A DNA stretch of 64,000 nt from Sneathiella sp. P13V-1 (GTDB lineage Bacteria; Pseudomonadota; Alphaproteobacteria; Sneathiellales; Sneathiellaceae). The stretch covers positions 868,001 through 932,000 of the forward strand of contig NZ_WYEU01000001.1 of NCBI RefSeq assembly GCF_015143595.1, in the 5' to 3' direction. Below are positions 63,497 to 64,000 of this stretch, one piece after another; positions within the stretch are counted from its first letter, which is position 1; each line of letters starts with the position of its first letter. The position numbers and the translations under genes were made by a program. The notes beneath the pieces are model-generated. The model was not told the DNA's origin and did no database searches. It saw only the letters and a program-made list of their open reading frames with translations.

Positions 63497-64000
63497 TCAC
63501 ATGTTTGCCGTTTGGATTTCCAGTGTGCTTTTGATGTCAATAAGCGACAACAGATCAAGCAAATCTTCCAGCTTCAATGCTACACAGCCTTCGGTGCCTG
63601 AATAATCAGGCCTTGCCACATGTAGGAATATAGCGCTTCCCCGTCCCGGGACAGGGGGGGCGTCGTTATATCCAAGCGGGACAATCACATCGTAAACATC
63701 ATCCTCCCGCCAGAGTTTTTCATGACTTGCCTCAAAGGGCAGGGGGACGGGTCTGTTATATAGCTCATGTTCCGGCGCGTCACACCAACCATCAGTTTTT
63801 TTAATCTCTTTAAAGTGCAGACGGCTTTTGGGCATGTCTATCTTGTCTGCCCTGTAATACCCTTCCCGTATGGAAAACCGGCCAATAGGGGATTTATTAT
63901 CGCCCTCTTTCTTATCAGTCGTGACCCCGGCCTTTCCAATGGCGGCGGGAAATTCCCGATCACCGACAGTTAAAATGGCGCGGTGGCCCTCTACAGGTTT
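63497..64000 (-). CDS. L,D-transpeptidase family protein (partial, 5' end beyond window)
   Basis: The reading frame is open from the stop at 63497 to the window edge, so the start lies outside. The 167 visible codons encode a YkuD-type L,D-transpeptidase: near the edge ILTVGDREFPAAIGKAG, KKEGDNKSPIGRFSIREGYY, then IFLHVARPDYSGTEGCVALK with the catalytic cysteine and a histidine upstream. Such enzymes make 3-3 peptidoglycan crosslinks or attach proteins to the wall. The internal ATG at 63835 is not the start. Confidence 0.88.
   Translation of the reverse strand, partial: KPVEGHRAILTVGDREFPAAIGKAGVTTDKKEGDNKSPIGRFSIREGYYRADKIDMPKSRLHFKEIKKTDGWCDAPEHELYNRPVPLPFEASHEKLWREDDVYDVIVPLGYNDAPPVPGRGSAIFLHVARPDYSGTEGCVALKLEDLLDLLSLIDIKSTLEIQTANM

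Noticed and set aside
63497-63835. Short complete 112-codon gene at the right edge
   Set aside because: The frame continues to the window end and encodes the N-terminal half of an L,D-transpeptidase domain, so it is a partial gene.

Overview
The window is chromosomal DNA from an alphaproteobacterium. It starts 22 bases before dnaA and carries dnaA-dnaN-recF-gyrB, a RegB/RegA redox two-component pair, an MmcB-type DNA repair protein, a Tim44-like protein, the secB/dnaQ/coaE/aroE/maf/ppsR - hemE/hemH/hemJ - rho - mnmE/mnmG/rsmG/parA/parB - holA/lptE/leuS order typical of alphaproteobacterial origin regions, and an alphaproteobacterial porin. The species cannot be named from this sequence alone. 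Nearly everything is ordinary vertically inherited coding sequence. No rRNA, tRNA, CRISPR array, insertion sequence or prophage was seen.

Layout. 0-6.5 kb: replication genes dnaA, dnaN, recF, gyrB. 6.6-20.7 kb: a small secreted protein of unknown function, a class A penicillin-binding protein, an AidB-like acyl-CoA dehydrogenase, a Bcr/CflA-type exporter, a YgjP-type metalloprotease, a YcgN-type protein, an intracellular PHB depolymerase, a secreted ankyrin protein, a SYLF protein, an NAPE-PLD-like hydrolase, regB-regA, an orphan beta-class DNA methyltransferase and a lone VPLPA-CTERM surface protein. 21-25.5 kb: a lipopolysaccharide core block (glycosyltransferase, gmhA, hldE, hldD). 25.6-32.8 kb: a DUF547 protein, then a leftward run tim44-mltA-lutABC-smr-xre-mmcB. 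33-42 kb: fxsA-secB facing the tightly overlapped ppsR-maf-aroE-coaE-dnaQ operon, then the hemE intergenic region, hemE-hemH-hemJ and rho.

The 420-base gap between ppsR and hemE holds three exact DnaA boxes, several near-matches and an AT-rich tract. It is the best candidate for oriC, as at the Caulobacter origin beside hemE, so dnaA lies about 37 kb from the origin. From 43.5 to 50.5 kb there are four parS-like palindromes (two exact), close to parA-parB. Together these form an origin and segregation domain.

42-46.8 kb holds accessory genes: an AbrB-type antitoxin with a Doc-like partner whose Fic motif has lost its catalytic residues, preceded by a perfect 20-bp palindrome, then a quinone oxidoreductase, an O6-alkylguanine methyltransferase and a YyaL-type thioredoxin-domain protein. 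46.9-57.3 kb is the tRNA-modification / partition / holA-lptE-leuS block. The end of the window has a highly expressed porin with a threonine-rich repeat-bounded loop, two tandem sulfotransferases, a ThiE-like protein, a YggS protein, a MATE transporter and the 3' part of an L,D-transpeptidase gene that runs off the edge.
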